In this document: positions 48,033 to 61,300 of the stretch, piece after piece
Layout of the letters: each line of letters begins with the position of its first letter
Numbering within the stretch: position 1 is the first letter of the stretch
Source of the DNA: Mastacembelus armatus
Lineage: Eukaryota; Chordata; Actinopteri; Synbranchiformes; Mastacembelidae
DNA length: 64,000 nt
Reading direction: 5' to 3'
Assembly (NCBI RefSeq): GCF_900324485.2
Contig: NC_046654.1
Span: 11,266,562-11,330,561 of the forward strand
Notes under the pieces: model-generated
The model's input: only the letters and a program-made list of their open reading frames with translations
Databases searched by the model: none
Told to the model about the DNA's origin: nothing
Translations under genes and position numbers: made by a program

Positions 48033-51000
48033 TCATTTATCACCAGGAATCTCCACTGTACACTTGAGTGTGTCATTATAGAAGGTGCCAGAGCAGTCGG
48101 ACCCTCCGAACACCAGCAAAGTGCAGCGGACATTGACATTTTTACCCTGTTCTTGCTTCTCAGTGTCTGTTAGGATAGAGGAGCCCAAACTTATCATGCT
48201 GTGTCCTGCCCGAGGCTTAGAGGAAAGCAGTGGACATGTCACTGAACTCCACATGTTGGTATCTATAAGGAGAAATCAAGGTAGATGCAGGGGGGGGGGC
48301 ATAGTGCTAAACAACAAAAAAAAATGAAATGAAATCAAACTAATAAATCTGCATTTTATTCGCCATCAAATTAAGCAAAACAGTAAGTACTCACCAGTGT
48401 TGAAGATATGTATGTCATGCAAAGCTCCAATTGCACTGCAGCCTCCACTGACTAAAATCCTGTTGTCTGAAACTGGCAGTGCTGCATGAAATCTGTGCAC
48501 AATAACAAGGACATATATAATATTCTAAAACTTATCTTCATTTTTCAGTCATGAAAAAAAATGGTGTAAACCAAATGCCATATATTTTTTGGAATACATT
48601 AAATATAAATGCACTTCTGACTGTGTGATGCACCAAAGTACTAAACCCAGCTGACCATGACAACAACATCTCAAAGGTAATTGGTTCTGTACCCACCCCC
48701 GGGGCACTGGCGGCATGTTCCCACACTTGACAGATGTGTACTCCATGAATCCTTCACTCAGTAAGAAAATAAATAAATAAATATATAAAAACCCTGACAA
48801 GATTATCACTTAATGCAATCACTGAATTTTCATCTTACCAAGATCTAAAATATGGAGGTCATTAAAGTAGGTTGCAGTCTTTCGACCTCCAAATATTATC
48901 AACCTCTGTGACAGAAGTGTGGCTGTGTGCCTGTTCAATACAAATATACTGTTATTCTGGGAAGAAGTGAAGGATACGCCAAGTTTGCTGTAGCTGTTTG
49001 TTAAAGGAACACTCACCCAAACCTTGGCAGAGGTCTGTCCCCCTCCACAATGGGCTGGTACCAGAGTTCAAACTCTGGGTTGAAAATGTACAGAGCATTA
49101 CTGCAGGATTTCTCAGCAGAAGAATGGCTCGGCCGCACTCCCCCAAAGACAAAAAGCTCTTTCTTATAAAAGGCTGCAGAGTGAAACGCCAAATTTGGAA
49201 CGTTCCCTTTTGCCTATATGGGGGTAAACCCAAAAAACAAGTGTTTCCTACATCTCTGCTTGAGTATTTGTTAAGAAATTAAAAACCACAGCACATTTGT
49301 AACAAACCTACAGTGACAAGCTTCCACTTCCAGGTCAGAGTATTGAGGATGTACAAGTCGCTGTAGCGCTGAGCCTCTCTCAGCCCACCATAAACAAAGA
49401 GTGCCTTAGAGTCTGGGTCATAGGTCGCAGAGTGTCCTTGGGCACATGGTGGTACAGGTCCAGAAACAGAGGATTTTATAGGGAACCAAATATCACTGCC
49501 TGGAAAGAGGCCACATAACCACATTAAAATACATTTATAGAAAGTAAGGTCTGTGTGTAGGGGCAGCCATATCATATAGTGAATTCTTTTTTTTATTTTA
49601 TCCAAGGAGCAGATGTGCTTTATGGACACAGACTAATAACAGGTATGTCCAAACTAATAGTTCAAACTTCACTGACCTATCTGGAGCTTCCACAGGGAGT
49701 CACTGCAATAGCCCTGATGTGCCGTTTCCCCTCCGATGAGGACGGCAGTGTCAGGGTCACTTAAACACATCGTATGGCTCCAGCGTGGCGATGGACTCGC
49801 TGAAACTAAGCAAGACCTTTGTCAAGACCTGGTCTGTGCATTCAGATGAGTCCAGATGATGAGTAATGTTTACGCCCCTGACCTTCTCTGCTCTCAGTCT
49901 TTATCTGCTCAGACATTTCTTCTTGGCTTTTTGTCGTGCACAGCCTCTTTCTCTTGGGGGTTGAAGCCTGGTCTATGTCTTCAGACAGACTGTCCATGTC
50001 CTCAGAGCTCCATGTGAGGTGGCCTCTCTTATTGATTACTGTATGTCTGGGTGTCTTATGCTTTTTTGTTTTAGCAGCAGAGAGCACAATAAACAGTTCA
50101 CTTACCCAACATGCAGATACTAATATATCCTTAAACATGAGCCCTTACCGTAGGCCAGCCCTGGGCTTCAGTCCCCACAGCGGACTCACTGGGGTCAATT
50201 TTATTTACTTGGATCTCTTCATAGCAAACGCTATCGCCCAGGTGTGAGACGTTGGAATTGATCTGCAACGATGTGCATTAACTGAACTATCATGAAGCGA
50301 CCAAATCAGAGTGAGGATCGTTACAGATCCCCGTTTCTCTCACCGTTTCATTTTCAGCACTGTGGTTTAATGTGCTACAGAGATCAGCTGCATCGTGTGG
50401 TTCCGGGAACAGACGTTTTCTTTGGATCAGAGGGGGACTGCTGAAGACACCGGCCCGACCCTGCGGCTGGGCACACATACTCATTGTGTCAAACTAGACA
50501 ATGATTACTACTATTAAGATACACATTTAAGAGCATTTCCTTATGAGACCAATAGGGGACAGTTAGCGTTTATTTACCTCTCCACACACTGTGAGCACTA
50601 TCTTGCCATACACTCCCCTCCTGCCCCTCTCTGCTGCCTCTGTGACGATGTCACTGCTCCAGTCACCGTCCCAGATCAGACACCTGGGTTCAAAGACAAC
50701 GTCAACGACTAACACTTGTTTGTTTGTGTGAAGTGACCAATGCTTTCCCTCCACATACCTTGCTTGAGATGTGAGAATCCCAATTTTCTGGGCCTGCACC
50801 TCTGCACTGACCAGAACCTCGACTGAGATGGTGGTGTCGCTGCATTTCCACTCCCCGAGACCAAAGATGACCAGCAGCTTAGGAAGAGGCAGCGGGATGT
50901 GGACTTGAAAACACCTGCGGTTCGATTTGCTGCGGAGCAGAGAAAGACCCGATGAGTGTGAGTGTGAGTGTGAGTGTGTGTGTGTGTGTGTGACTGAGAC

Positions 51001-51096
51001 CGTGTGCAGGGTTTTATCAGTGAGGAGCATGTACCTGATGAACTGACGCGGAGCATCGCGCAGGGACCAAAGGACATAAAAAGTTTGACACCCCAT
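48033..51096 (-). CDS. Kelch-repeat protein with an N-terminal module of unknown type, about 13 exons
   Basis: I recognise the kelch beta-propeller but not the gene. Exons from the start are 51035-51096, 50759-50929, 50578-50683, 50344-50493, 50149-50262, about 49883-50080, 49677 to about 49797, 49312-49499, 49017-49213, 48839-48930, 48697-48751, 48395-48492 and 48033-48262. Borders of exons 6 and 7 are unsure. The first three exons (113 residues) encode a beta-rich module starting MGCQTFYVLWSLRDAPRQFI, with CLIWDGDWSSDIVTEAAERG near its end. A disordered linker follows with a likely nuclear signal PKRKRL. Kelch blades show the usual GG and W spacing: PRWSHTMC...AVLIGGE, QGHSATYD...LFVYGGL, FHSAAFY...LFVFGGV, GHTATLLSQRLIIFGGR, FHAALP...LVSGGC and AGHSMIS...LLVFGGS. 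Kelch propellers bind partners, often as E3 ligase substrate adaptors; no BTB domain is seen. Confidence 0.75.
50954..50992. repeat. (GTGTGA)n / (GT)n microsatellite
   Basis: Short tandem repeat in intron 1 of the kelch gene, 25 bases before the acceptor on the minus strand. Ser-His repeat frames across it are spurious. Confidence 0.9.
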
Positions 51097-53038
51097 GTTG
51101 TTTCAGTGTCACGCTCGATTCCTCAAAACACAACCTTCTCCCTGACGCTCCAGAAAACGCTTCTGATTGGTTAAATCGATCTCGAGGCCGCTGTAAAAAC
51201 GCACACCTGTGACGCATTACGTAAGTAATTAATTAGCAGGATTCAATAGGTGCGACACGATTCATCGACGGTTTGACTGAATATCACTGAGCACCTCTAA
51301 CAACGCGACACTCACCAGATTAGTGTTTTAAAATCATTCAAGTAATTTCCTTTGCGGATTTTTATTTTGATTTATTTTCTGCCGTAATAAGGTAGGTTAA
51401 ATACAGTATAGACCAAATAGACAAATGACCAAAAACATTTTTTAATACTATAGTTCAATACAACACCTCTATAATCACCTCATTGTCTAACCAGTACAAC
51501 AGACACGTAAACAAATAAAAACATAAATAAATAAGTACATTAAAAAGATGTGCAGATTGTGCAGGTCTTAATTGTGTATTTATCATCACCAAAGTCTAAC
51601 TGAAAGAATATAATACTTTGGCTTGTAACAGAAATACTACTTATCTAAAGTAGTAATATATAAGAGGAATACTGCTTTTTAGAAATCCAGTGAACTTGAG
51701 TGACACGGCATATATTTACATTCTGACTTTCCTTTGGGAGATCCTGAAAATAAAACCTGGTTTCATCAGCACCTCTAACAATTACATCAATCCCCTAATG
51801 CCACAATTTAATGGAAACACAAGGGACCATCCTGAAGCGCTGTCTAATCCTGGATCTGCAGTGAGACTGTTATGAAATGAGAAACTACACCTCCAGCAGC
51901 CTCAGTAACGTTTATCAAGTTAAACATGCTGCGGCACTGAACTAATGCAGATGTTCACCACGGTGTTTAGGGTTGAATTAATACTCAATCACACTGAAAA
52001 CTTGGCAATGTTATCTTTATTTGGAAATAGAAATTTCAAGAAAAAATCTGATTAGAACTCACAGTAAATGTACAGTATGACAAACATGGAAAACTTCAAA
52101 CGTGTTGCTTTAGATTGTATAGAGCATTAGCAGATCTGTGACATCTTTGGAAACATGCACATGTGAGTGTGGTGAAAGCACTGATTTTAAAAATATGAAG
52201 GAACAAAGATTCAACACAATCAAATCAAAAACAAACACAGTGACCTTCACTTACATAGACTTGCACAGAAAACACATTTACATGAAATATAACAAATGCT
52301 CCCTATCTCAGAAACAAAAAAAGAGGGGGGGGGGGGGGGGGGGGGGTGCGGTCAGCAAATGTAAATATGGAAATATACTCCATATTACACTAATATAATT
52401 TATCTCATAAATAAATTTAGATGTATATTTTGCCAACACACTGCTGTGACTGCAGATGTCTTTCCATTGTTTTTTTTTTTTTATAATTATATTCTCTATT
52501 ATCACATGATTAGATTCAACATGGAGTGGAAAATAATGCTACGAAGCATGAACAGAAATACAAGTAGCCAGAACAAAATAGCGAAAAAAAATATATATAT
52601 AAAATCATAAAAGGTCCACACATAAACTACAAAACAACTCTATTTCTTTAGAGCTCTGCTGATCACCTGGAATAAATTTTGTCCAGGCGTTCCCTGATTG
52701 TTGCTACTGTAGAAACGTTACAGCTGAAGACAATGTGTGTTTTATGACAGGGACCTCACCAAACAACACAGTGCATACATGGGAACATGGCACATGTGCA
52801 AGGCTTCTTCAAATATCTATTAGCAAGAACTTGGAGCAAATGTGCCATTTAAAACTACCTGACAATATATGTAAATGAAACATGTGGCAACACAAGGTGA
52901 AAATGATAAAAAATAGATATCCCTATATTTAGCCTTTTATATATATATTTATATTTTTTTTTGCTAAGTATGGAATCAAAATAGTTTTCAGTCTTAAGAG
53001 TAATATTCTTCTGAGTCGTACAATCATAAGTGGGCATT
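51097..53038. other. Kelch gene promoter and tmed8 3' flank
   Basis: The first 150 bases probably hold the kelch promoter: an ATTGG box at 51165 and a CRE/ATF-like stretch 'gtgacgcattacgtaag' at 51209-51225. The rest (to 53038) is AT-rich and without coding signal. It includes a poly-G run at 52325-52346, and the right end should be the tmed8 3' UTR. Confidence 0.5.
52325..52346. repeat. Poly-G tract
   Basis: An uninterrupted run of 22 G residues. Runs this long are prone to assembly and sequencing error and can form G-quadruplex structures. Confidence 0.9.
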
Positions 53039-53777
53039 TCAGGCACTGTAATACACCTTGTAGTAGAGAGTTTTATTTCGCCACAGTGAGTAGGAGTTAT
53101 CAAATTTCAGCAGGTAAGTGCCTTCACCTGGAAAATCGTGGCTCCCTCCATGGACGGACAAGTGACTGTCCTGGCGGTATACAGGTAAGAGTTCAGCCAG
53201 ATTTGAATTTCTTTGAGTTTTGGAGCCCTTCTCAACATCCCCATTAGGGACAGGTCCTGCAATACAAATCACATAAACCACAAAGTCAACAGAACGCCTC
53301 AGATCCCAGCTGCTGTGAAACACATAAAAACTCAACGATGGCGTGTTTGATATTCACAGAATGACTGACCTATTCTTAAAGACGTCATCCGGTGAGAAGG
53401 TTTAAAATACGCCAAAGTATGAGCTAAACTCACGCTGCTTCAAATTACTTCCACTAACACCAACTGACCTTCTGGCTCCTCCTCTTCATCTTCATCATCA
53501 CTTGACTCACTGATGTGGACCGTGATGGATTGGCTTGTGACAGGGCTCCAGTCAAAATATATGCCAAAGCCAATGTCATAACCATCTGTGGCAAACTCCC
53601 AGCACACTTTTTTGGCCTCAGGGAGTGTGGGCACGTGAACCGTCATGATGTCGCCTCGATACACTGTCACCACACTATCCTTCTCCGTTTGAAGCTTTGC
53701 CTTCAGCTCCTTGAGTGCAGCAGATGTCCATGTTGTTGGGGGCTGTAGGGGCGGCAGCTGGGCTGCACATCAGGAGG

Positions 53778-53820
<43 letters not shown>

Positions 53821-54520
53821 CATCATCTCTGATATTTATCAAGCTTAGATAAACAGAATTAAACTGTACCTTTGTAAGTTTGTATTACACTAAGAACACG
53901 TTTGTCTCGCAGTTATAAAATCTACATCTGAATTCAAATCATAGATAAGAAAAAGCAATCAGGATGCCCCGCTCAGCAGGTCCTCACCTTTCATTTCAGC
54001 AGAGACGGGACAACTCCCAGCGCTGCTGTCCTCCTTGTCTCCTTCCCCCAGGGCCTGCTCAGCGTGGGCTTCTTCATTACCCTCACAATGCACACACACA
54101 CAAGAAACATAGAAATTACATTATTCCACTCCCCTGTTTACAGCTGCTCAGTGACATCTTATCCAGCATACGTAAACAGTAACTACCTCTGGATGTTGCC
54201 CTGATGCCTCCTTAGTTTCATCCATGTTAGTTCTGGACTGGGTGAAGCTTTGAGAAAGATCTGTATTCTGGAGCCTGAAGACAGAACAGCAGCAGAAAAT
54301 AAAACACAATATGCGCCACGAATCATGTGACATTAAGGTAGAGAGGTTAAAAAAAATAAATAAATAAATCACCAGCTTGTTAAGAAATACTTGGTGCAGC
54401 AACAGGTTACCTGTCAAGCGGCGTGTTGTCGCAGTGTTTGGTTGTTATTCCGGGGAAAGACGAGAAGGAAAGGGAGGACAGCCGTGACTGGAGCTCTGAT
54501 GTAGTCTCCAATCTCTCCAT
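53039..54520 (-). CDS. tmed8: TMED8-type GOLD-domain protein, 5 coding exons
   Basis: TMED8 carries a GOLD domain like the p24 cargo adaptors and the ACBD3/SEC14-like group, and lacks a membrane anchor. Exons from the start are 54411-54520, 54187-54274, 53988-54081, 53469-53762 and 53039-53256, giving 267 residues (human about 325). The N-terminus ([20 protein letters not shown]) and exons 2-3 are polar and probably disordered. The GOLD domain starts about residue 120 ([20 protein letters not shown]), continues [20 protein letters not shown], and ends [20 protein letters not shown] then LYYKVYYSA. An acidic loop, [15 protein letters not shown], splits the domain, as in TMED8 relatives. A non-coding first exon with a GTAAGT donor probably lies near 54793. 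Confidence 0.9.
53779..53817. repeat. (CA)n microsatellite
   Basis: About 19 CA units just upstream (minus strand) of tmed8 exon 4, within 20 bases of its acceptor site. Confidence 0.95.
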
Positions 54521-55700
54521 GGCTATAAAGACAAGACAAACACTTCGGTCTGCGTGGCTGAAAAAGATGAAACCCCGCCTCCTCCAGGCACAGGGAGAGG
54601 ATCGAGCCTCCAAAGCAAACAAAGTGCTGTGTGACAGTGATGGCCATGTTAACCACGGGGCAGGCTGGTGATTTACAGGCTGAAGCCGTAGAAACCAATC
54701 GTGTGTGTATGTGGTGGCTCCTGGCCCAGTCTAGGTAAAGTGGCATTAGCCAGCAGCTGGCTAGTTGGTTAGCCCGCATTAGCTACTTACCTGAGGAAGT
54801 GCTGCGGACACACCGCACACAAACAGCTGGTAGCACGATGTAACGCCGACAGTCTCACAACTCGACACTATTTTACTTCAATCCAACCCAGACCGAGAGG
54901 AAATCCGGCTCCATGGCCCTGTGGTCATGTGACATGTGATCTCTCCACAGAGCTGCTGCTGCTTGACAGGAAAAAAACACGAATTTCTGACACTTCCGCG
55001 TTTTCTCGAGTGTTGACGAAAATCGACGAATCCTCCAGCAGAGAGATCACCTGCACCTGCAAGACTAACAGCACAGACATTTCTCATCTTTCTGGTTTTT
55101 TGACCCATGTTGGACTGAATCTGTGTCTTTAGATTAAGTTCTCCTTTTTTTCTGAATATAATAAGTGTGTTTTGTTGTGAAAGGACTGTTCTTTATATGA
55201 CTTTTTTATATTTCACACACTTTATTCTCTACTGCTGATTTTTGTGCATTGTAAAAAAAAAAACAACGGTTTTCCCACATATTTATCATAATATTTAAGT
55301 ATAAGATATTGAATCACAAAACATTCTACTATTTATATTTTACTGGTGTCTCCAGCAGGGATTTGTATGCTGCAGAGATGCAATGCTGCATAGATTTGTT
55401 GCTTGATAGAAAGCACAGCAGAGGTGTCTCCTTGGTCTGGGCATCACTGAGAGAAATCCAGGGAAAAGGCCTTTGTGGAAAGAAAAAAAAAAAAATCAAC
55501 GCATAGCATATTTTTAATTAGTGCTTTCTTTCTATGCTTTAAATCTCTCCTCAAATCACAGCGTTTCTCTTTTGTTTGATGTCACACTGCGATACAATGA
55601 AAGTAACTGCCTGATCCATATGAATTTACATTTTATTTCCTGGACAAAAATATAAAATATGACAAAAACGTTTATGTTCTTGAGTTTCACAGTGCGGCAC
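54521..55700. other. tmed8 promoter and noxred1 3' flank
   Basis: The left part (to about 55050) is GC-richer and holds the tmed8 5' UTR, a likely untranslated exon ending at a GTAAGT donor (minus strand, near 54793), and its promoter. The remainder is AT-rich 3' flank of noxred1 with A-runs near 55252 and 55482. No gene seen. Confidence 0.5.
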
Positions 55701-57042
55701 TCACTCTTCTCTAAGAAGGGAAGATGCATACGATGAACAGATGAAACTTTCTGCAGTTAATTGCACAGCGTGTGTCGATTTCTCTTTGAAGAGGCTGTTG
55801 ATCAGAGACAAGGCATCACTGGATCCCAGACTGGCAGAGGTGCAGATATTTAGCAGGCTGTACAACACGCCACACACCCAGTTGAGACCCAGAGAAATGG
55901 CACCTATAAGGGAGTCACAAGTCAGTAAGAGTTAGACAAGATGCAGCTAAATACAAAATTTGAATTCCTTATAGTAGTGACACAAAGGATACCTGATTGA
56001 ACCTTTATCTTGTATAATGTGACAAGCACAAATGCAAGAATTTGAAACTTGCAATAGTGAAACATGACATACCAGTCATTTCAAGTGGAGACGACGCTTC
56101 TATCAGCAAAGGGTCTGTCAAAGCTGTGGTCACATGAGAGCAGGACAGCCACACATCTGCAGATTCACTCGGCACAAAGTCATACTGAGGTTTCAGAATG
56201 AAACTGTGTCCAAGCAGTCGAGCCAGTCTGAAAGAGAAATTCAATACAAGAGGGATTAATCAACTGAACATCTGAATGATCGGTTGTATGTGTGTAGTAG
56301 TACCTGGTGACAGGCACAGCAGAGGTGAAGCTGTACACCAGGCAGTGTTTTTCCAGGTGAGAATGAAGATCAGCACTGACTTTGGGGAGGTCAGAGGGCA
56401 GACAGCAGAGGAACAGAATGTCTGCCCAGGCAGCCAGCCTGCGATTGTCACAGAAACATTCAACCTCGCTGTGCACGGACTCTACTGAAACACAGAAGCA
56501 ATGTTTTTAATGCGCAAGGATCTGAGCTAAAGCACTTTTAGGTTCTTTGTGAACTTTTAATGTGACTACACGTGGCTGCCTCTAAATGTCTTATTGTTTC
56601 AGCGCACCTGCAGATTGTGGTGTTCTAGTGGAGACCTTAATGTGTGATGGTTTGATGCCAGTCATCCCCAGGATGGACAGCAGCAGCTGTTTTCCCATGT
56701 GGCCCATCCCGAGTATCCCCACGCAGAGGTCTCCATCTTTTCCTGTGTTTACAGTGTGACTTTTGATGATGCGTCTAAATGTATCAGGTAAAACTCATTA
56801 CCATAAAGCACAAGAAACAGTATTGTAAGTTCTTCTAAGTAGCACAAATACTTCCGATAGAGCTACAGGGTGAATTACCTCAGCGAGTGGACCAGACTAC
56901 ATAGGTAAACTGCGTGCGCGCACCCGCAAAATGTCAGTCCAGCCGAGCGTGCACGAAGGAAAAGTAACTTTTTCTCTTCCTCGTTAAGTTCAGTATCAAA
57001 AGAGAAACTACGCAAACCAGAAACTGCGTCCATAGTCGCCAT
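55701..57042 (-). CDS. noxred1: NOXRED1, NADP-dependent oxidoreductase domain protein, 5 exons
   Basis: NOXRED1 is related to pyrroline-5-carboxylate reductases, but its substrate is unknown. Exons from the start are 56879-57042, 56608-56774, 56304-56484, 56073-56227 and 55701-55903, giving 289 residues (human about 359). The Rossmann dinucleotide motif is VGILGMGHMGKQLLLSILGM in exon 2, followed by KVSTRTPQ, where an NADP-binding basic residue is expected after beta-2. Exon 3 contains the second half of the fold (AWADILFLCCLPSDLPKVSA). Exon 5 opens the helical dimerisation-type domain (LGLNWVCGVLYSLLNI). The protein ends soon after, so this C-terminal region is shorter than in mammals. I chose the ATG at 57042; a second lies three codons downstream at 57033. 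Confidence 0.87.
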
Positions 57043-58397
57043 GACGTTTTACAACATAGATCGATAAAAAAAAGTCGTCTTTCTGTTGCCATACCAACAC
57101 TAACAACTTCCGATTTAATGGGCTCATATTTCAAAATAAAAGTATCCACGGCGACGCTACCTGTTGTTCAGAATAAAATGAAGACTTAACCTTCTGTCAA
57201 AGTGTTTTTTGTTGTTTTATCAAAACACAAGCCATCCATAAAAACCTTTTCCGCCAAAATATCCCATCATCAGATGAGCTCAAGGCTGTGGGTGCAACTG
57301 TACATTTACTGTTTGCCTATACAGTATGTTACAAACTGAAATCTATTACATTTAGATTACACTCCACTGTGGTGAACTTAAGTTTTATTTCCCTTTCATG
57401 CTTTTATTACAAATTCAAGAATCAACTGTACACCTATGTACAAGAAATACTATTTTCCCCACATAAACAAGAAAATGAGCAAATAACATATCACACCAAA
57501 TACCATTAGTGTTACATACACTATTTAAAACAACTTTAGCAGAATATTAAGACTGAGGATCTTGAATGTTTTTTCTACAATCTTGCATTGTCTGAAAATG
57601 TGAGCTGCTGAATGAGTACATTTGACAGTATTTTTAGATGCAAAAAGCAACCTTTTCAGAGCAGCAGCTTTTGTGAAACTATACAACAATGGTCACAGCT
57701 TAAAATAAAATGAAACTTTATGACAAAACTGAATCTTCCCAGTTCCCATTTGTGATTAATGTGGGCTGGGAACCCTTCAAATCACTTGAAAGTGCTGATT
57801 ACAGAACTTTAGACTAATCTTAGTCATTCTTTTTAAACGTGTCTCTTTATATTCTTTATATTTGCATGAAACATTACACATTATGGTTATTTACAGTAAA
57901 TAACAAGGCCCATGTACAGTACATTTTATAAATAAAGGGTGATTACATCTATTAGTTTGGTGACACCAGAGAGAAGAGGATGTAATCACACATGTAAACA
58001 GAACCGTTTGAAGCAAGTATCTGTAATTCATGAGACAACAGCCTATTTTTTCCATTGCCGTGATTTCACATTTAAAATGCCATTATCTATACTACAACAG
58101 AACCTAACTCACAAAGAGACATCATGTGGTTCATAAATTTGTCATTCTTCATAGATCCCTTTGACGAAACACGCAGCTGGCCAAAGCTGATTACGATGAA
58201 GGCACTGTGAGGGAACTGGAAAGCTGACGAGCTGAATCACAGTAGCTGAAACTGCTAGAAGATGAACAGTATTTAATTTACACCAGGCCAGTAGTGCACT
58301 TCTGAGATGTTCCTCTTACTCTAAGAAAGGTTCCAAAACATTTATCAATTTCTGCTTCTGTGCTGTCATGGTTTCAGTTAGCAGATGGCAACAGAAA
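57043..58397. other. noxred1 promoter and atg2b 3' UTR
   Basis: The first about 150 bases are the noxred1 5' region, with an X-box-like motif at 57085-57098. The remaining 1.2 kb is AT-rich and probably the atg2b 3' UTR. No coding signal or repeat recognised. Confidence 0.55.
57085..57098. promoter_or_regulatory. Weak X-box-like site GTTGCCATACCAAC
   Basis: It lies 43 bases upstream of the noxred1 start codon. The left half GTTGCCAT is perfect for an RFX X-box; the right half differs from RGYAAC at one position. Function is inferred only. Confidence 0.35.
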
Positions 58398-61300
58398 CTA
58401 CTCCTCGCCCTGCCTCCATTTCTGGGACTCTTCCTGACGCGCATCTGGATGAATCTGATTCCTCATCCCATCCAAGACATTAGAGGTGGCTTCTGTGGCC
58501 ATAATGAGTGGCTTGACTACTGCTGGTGGCAGCTGGCGGAGAACTCCACCCACTGCTCCTGTCATCCCACGCTGCTCGTGCTCCCTGGTGGCTGTGTCAT
58601 AAATGGTCAGTGCAGTATCTGTGATCCCCTGTAGATGAAAACACAGAAGAAATCTCATTAAAAAAATTTCTGTTAATGTCAGCAATGGAAATACTCATTT
58701 AAGCTTCAGCTTCATGTACCTCTTTTACCACAGTATAGGCTTTGGCTACACCTTCTCTCAGGTCAACAGGCTGATGAGCCAGTCCATAGTGAGAGAACCT
58801 TTTTATCCTCTTTGTGTCCCTTTCATCAGGATCCAGAGACACCATGTCATAGGCTGTCTCAGCTGCTGCCTAAAATCACAGACAACAAAATTCTTTGCTA
58901 AATGTTTCATGGAGGCCATACTAATAAACAAACTTACAGAAGACAAGCTTACCTGGATAGTCCGCACCATCCTGTTGGTGAGCTCCAGAGCAGCCATCGC
59001 AGTAGAAGTGCCAAAAGAGGCTGTGCCACGCTGAAAGCCACGGACTATCCGGCCATCCTTTCTGTACTGCTCAATAGGGAGCCAGACCAAGTCCCTGAAT
59101 CCCTGAACTAAACACAACATTCATCTTAAGAACAGGGAAATACACCACTTGAGAGAAACACCAGAAACAGTAGATGTGGATACTGTAAATGACCATTGGA
59201 GCAGTTCATTAACAACATCAGAAATTATATCTCCCAGCTTTAAAGACAATATAGCTCAATCTCACTATATAAGTGGTATTACTTTTGTGCTTATTTACCC
59301 ATCATACCAACAGATGGGCACTGTGAACTAGAAAAGCACCCCAGTCACAGGTTAACATTATGTTGTACTCACCCAACTGTACCAAAGAGTGAATGGGTCC
59401 CACACCACCCAGTAGACCAGGAAGCTGGTTCTTCTTTATGTCATTTAACCACTCATTTATTGCATAGGAAAACAGCTTATCCACACCTAGTAGCCTGTTT
59501 TCAGACAAACAATGTAGTTGAGAAACTATTAGTTATGTATTGCAAAACATCATGTATTATGGTGTGGGAAAGAAAAAAAAAAAAAAGAATAACATGTTAT
59601 TTTATTGAACTGGGATAAAAATACCCTTGTCGATAGCACAGGCGCCTCAGTTTTAGCTCTGAACAATTCAGCTGTGTCAACCCAATTATGATCCCTGCAA
59701 ATGTTCCCTGCAACAAAGCAGTCACACTTATTAATAAGACAGAAATAAATAAATGTGGGAAGAATGCAAAGTGCAATTAGCCCATGTACCTGTTCCATTG
59801 ACACATGCTTCCCATGGTAATCTAAGCGAATAGGAACCTCAGAGGTAAATCGGAACTCCCTGTTACCAAACAGAGAAAAGGATTTCAACTACATTCAACT
59901 ATTTCTTCCAAGGGTTGAGTTATTTTATACTGACCTAAAGAAAATTGGCTGGTCTGTGAAAGAAGGAGCAGAGGTTTCACTGTCTGTCACTTCCTCCCTG
60001 CCAGATGTGAAGATACCATTGTGGCTCAAACGTCTCTGAGCAGGCACTGAGATGATCGGAGCGAGGTCCTGACTGCTGCCAGCGTGTTTGGAAAAGCTGC
60101 AGGAGATCTCTGGAGCAGCTGCTTTTTTTGTGGCAACACAGACAGCTGCAGAACAAAACATTACTAGGAGCCATGAGTTGAAAGTAATGCATATACAACA
60201 AAGAATGTGTGAGTGATCAGTTTTACCTTCTTGAGCAGGTGGCGAGAAGAACTCGACTTCAGTAGCAAGACTAGTAAAGAAGTCCTTCAAGAAGAACAGT
60301 GCATCCTTCAAAAAAACAAAAAAAAAAAAACAGGAAACAGGCCCGTCACTTGTTGAAACTAAGGATGCTAAGATCGCCGTATCTGTGGTACACGGTAAAG
60401 ATCATTTGCATCTGGGTCTTTTACCTGATCAATGTTGAGTCGAAGTGGCATCAAAGAAACGTGTAAACAGCACTCTTGAGGAGCCTGGCCTGACTCCGGA
60501 CACATGTGCAGTGCTTTAACTGTCAACTGAGAGCAGAAGCACACGAGAAATCACACTAGGCTGAGACTTTACTTGATTGATGTGAGTGAAGTGATTTTCT
60601 TACCATGTTAGAATGGGCTTTTCGAGGCATTTCTTTGCTGGAGTACAAGTAGAGGAACTTGTTCATCTGTGATGTAGCCAGTCTGTCACGAATTTCTAAG
60701 TCCTGAACCACAAATACCTGCCGGGACACTGGCTGATCCACTGCTGAGCCAGAAGTCACCTGGATCTGTGGGTACACCTCATGTTGAAATCTCACCTGAT
60801 GTGAAAGAAAAGGTAGTTTAAGGAATTAACCCACATTCTCAATATGATTGGATCATAATAAACTGAAGAGCCACTTCACCTTGCTGAGTTGGATCTCCAT
60901 CAGGACGTCAGGGTTCCTTCCTTTTCCACCTGCTGCCCTTCCTGAGGCTTTGGCCTGTCTGACCGGAGTTTGGGATGGTGAACTATGAGGTGTAGTCCTT
61001 AAAGCAGAAAATATAATTAAAATTCAACAGTCTGCTATGCATATTCCAACATTGTGTGCACAGTTAAATAGTTCATGTCTTACCCCCGGCTTCTAGCAGG
61101 AGAAGCTGTGAAAGTCGCACTCCCAAAGTCTTTCCCCCCATAAAGATGCCAGATTACAGAGATCTCCTTGATGAGGTAGCGCACCTCTGGGACAGGAAAG
61201 TTCACGCCTCCCCGGCTGGATTCACTCCCATCCAGCGGCTGACTGAAGTGATCATCTTTAATTTCCACTGGGTCTGAGGTAAGCTGCTTTACCACTGGCT

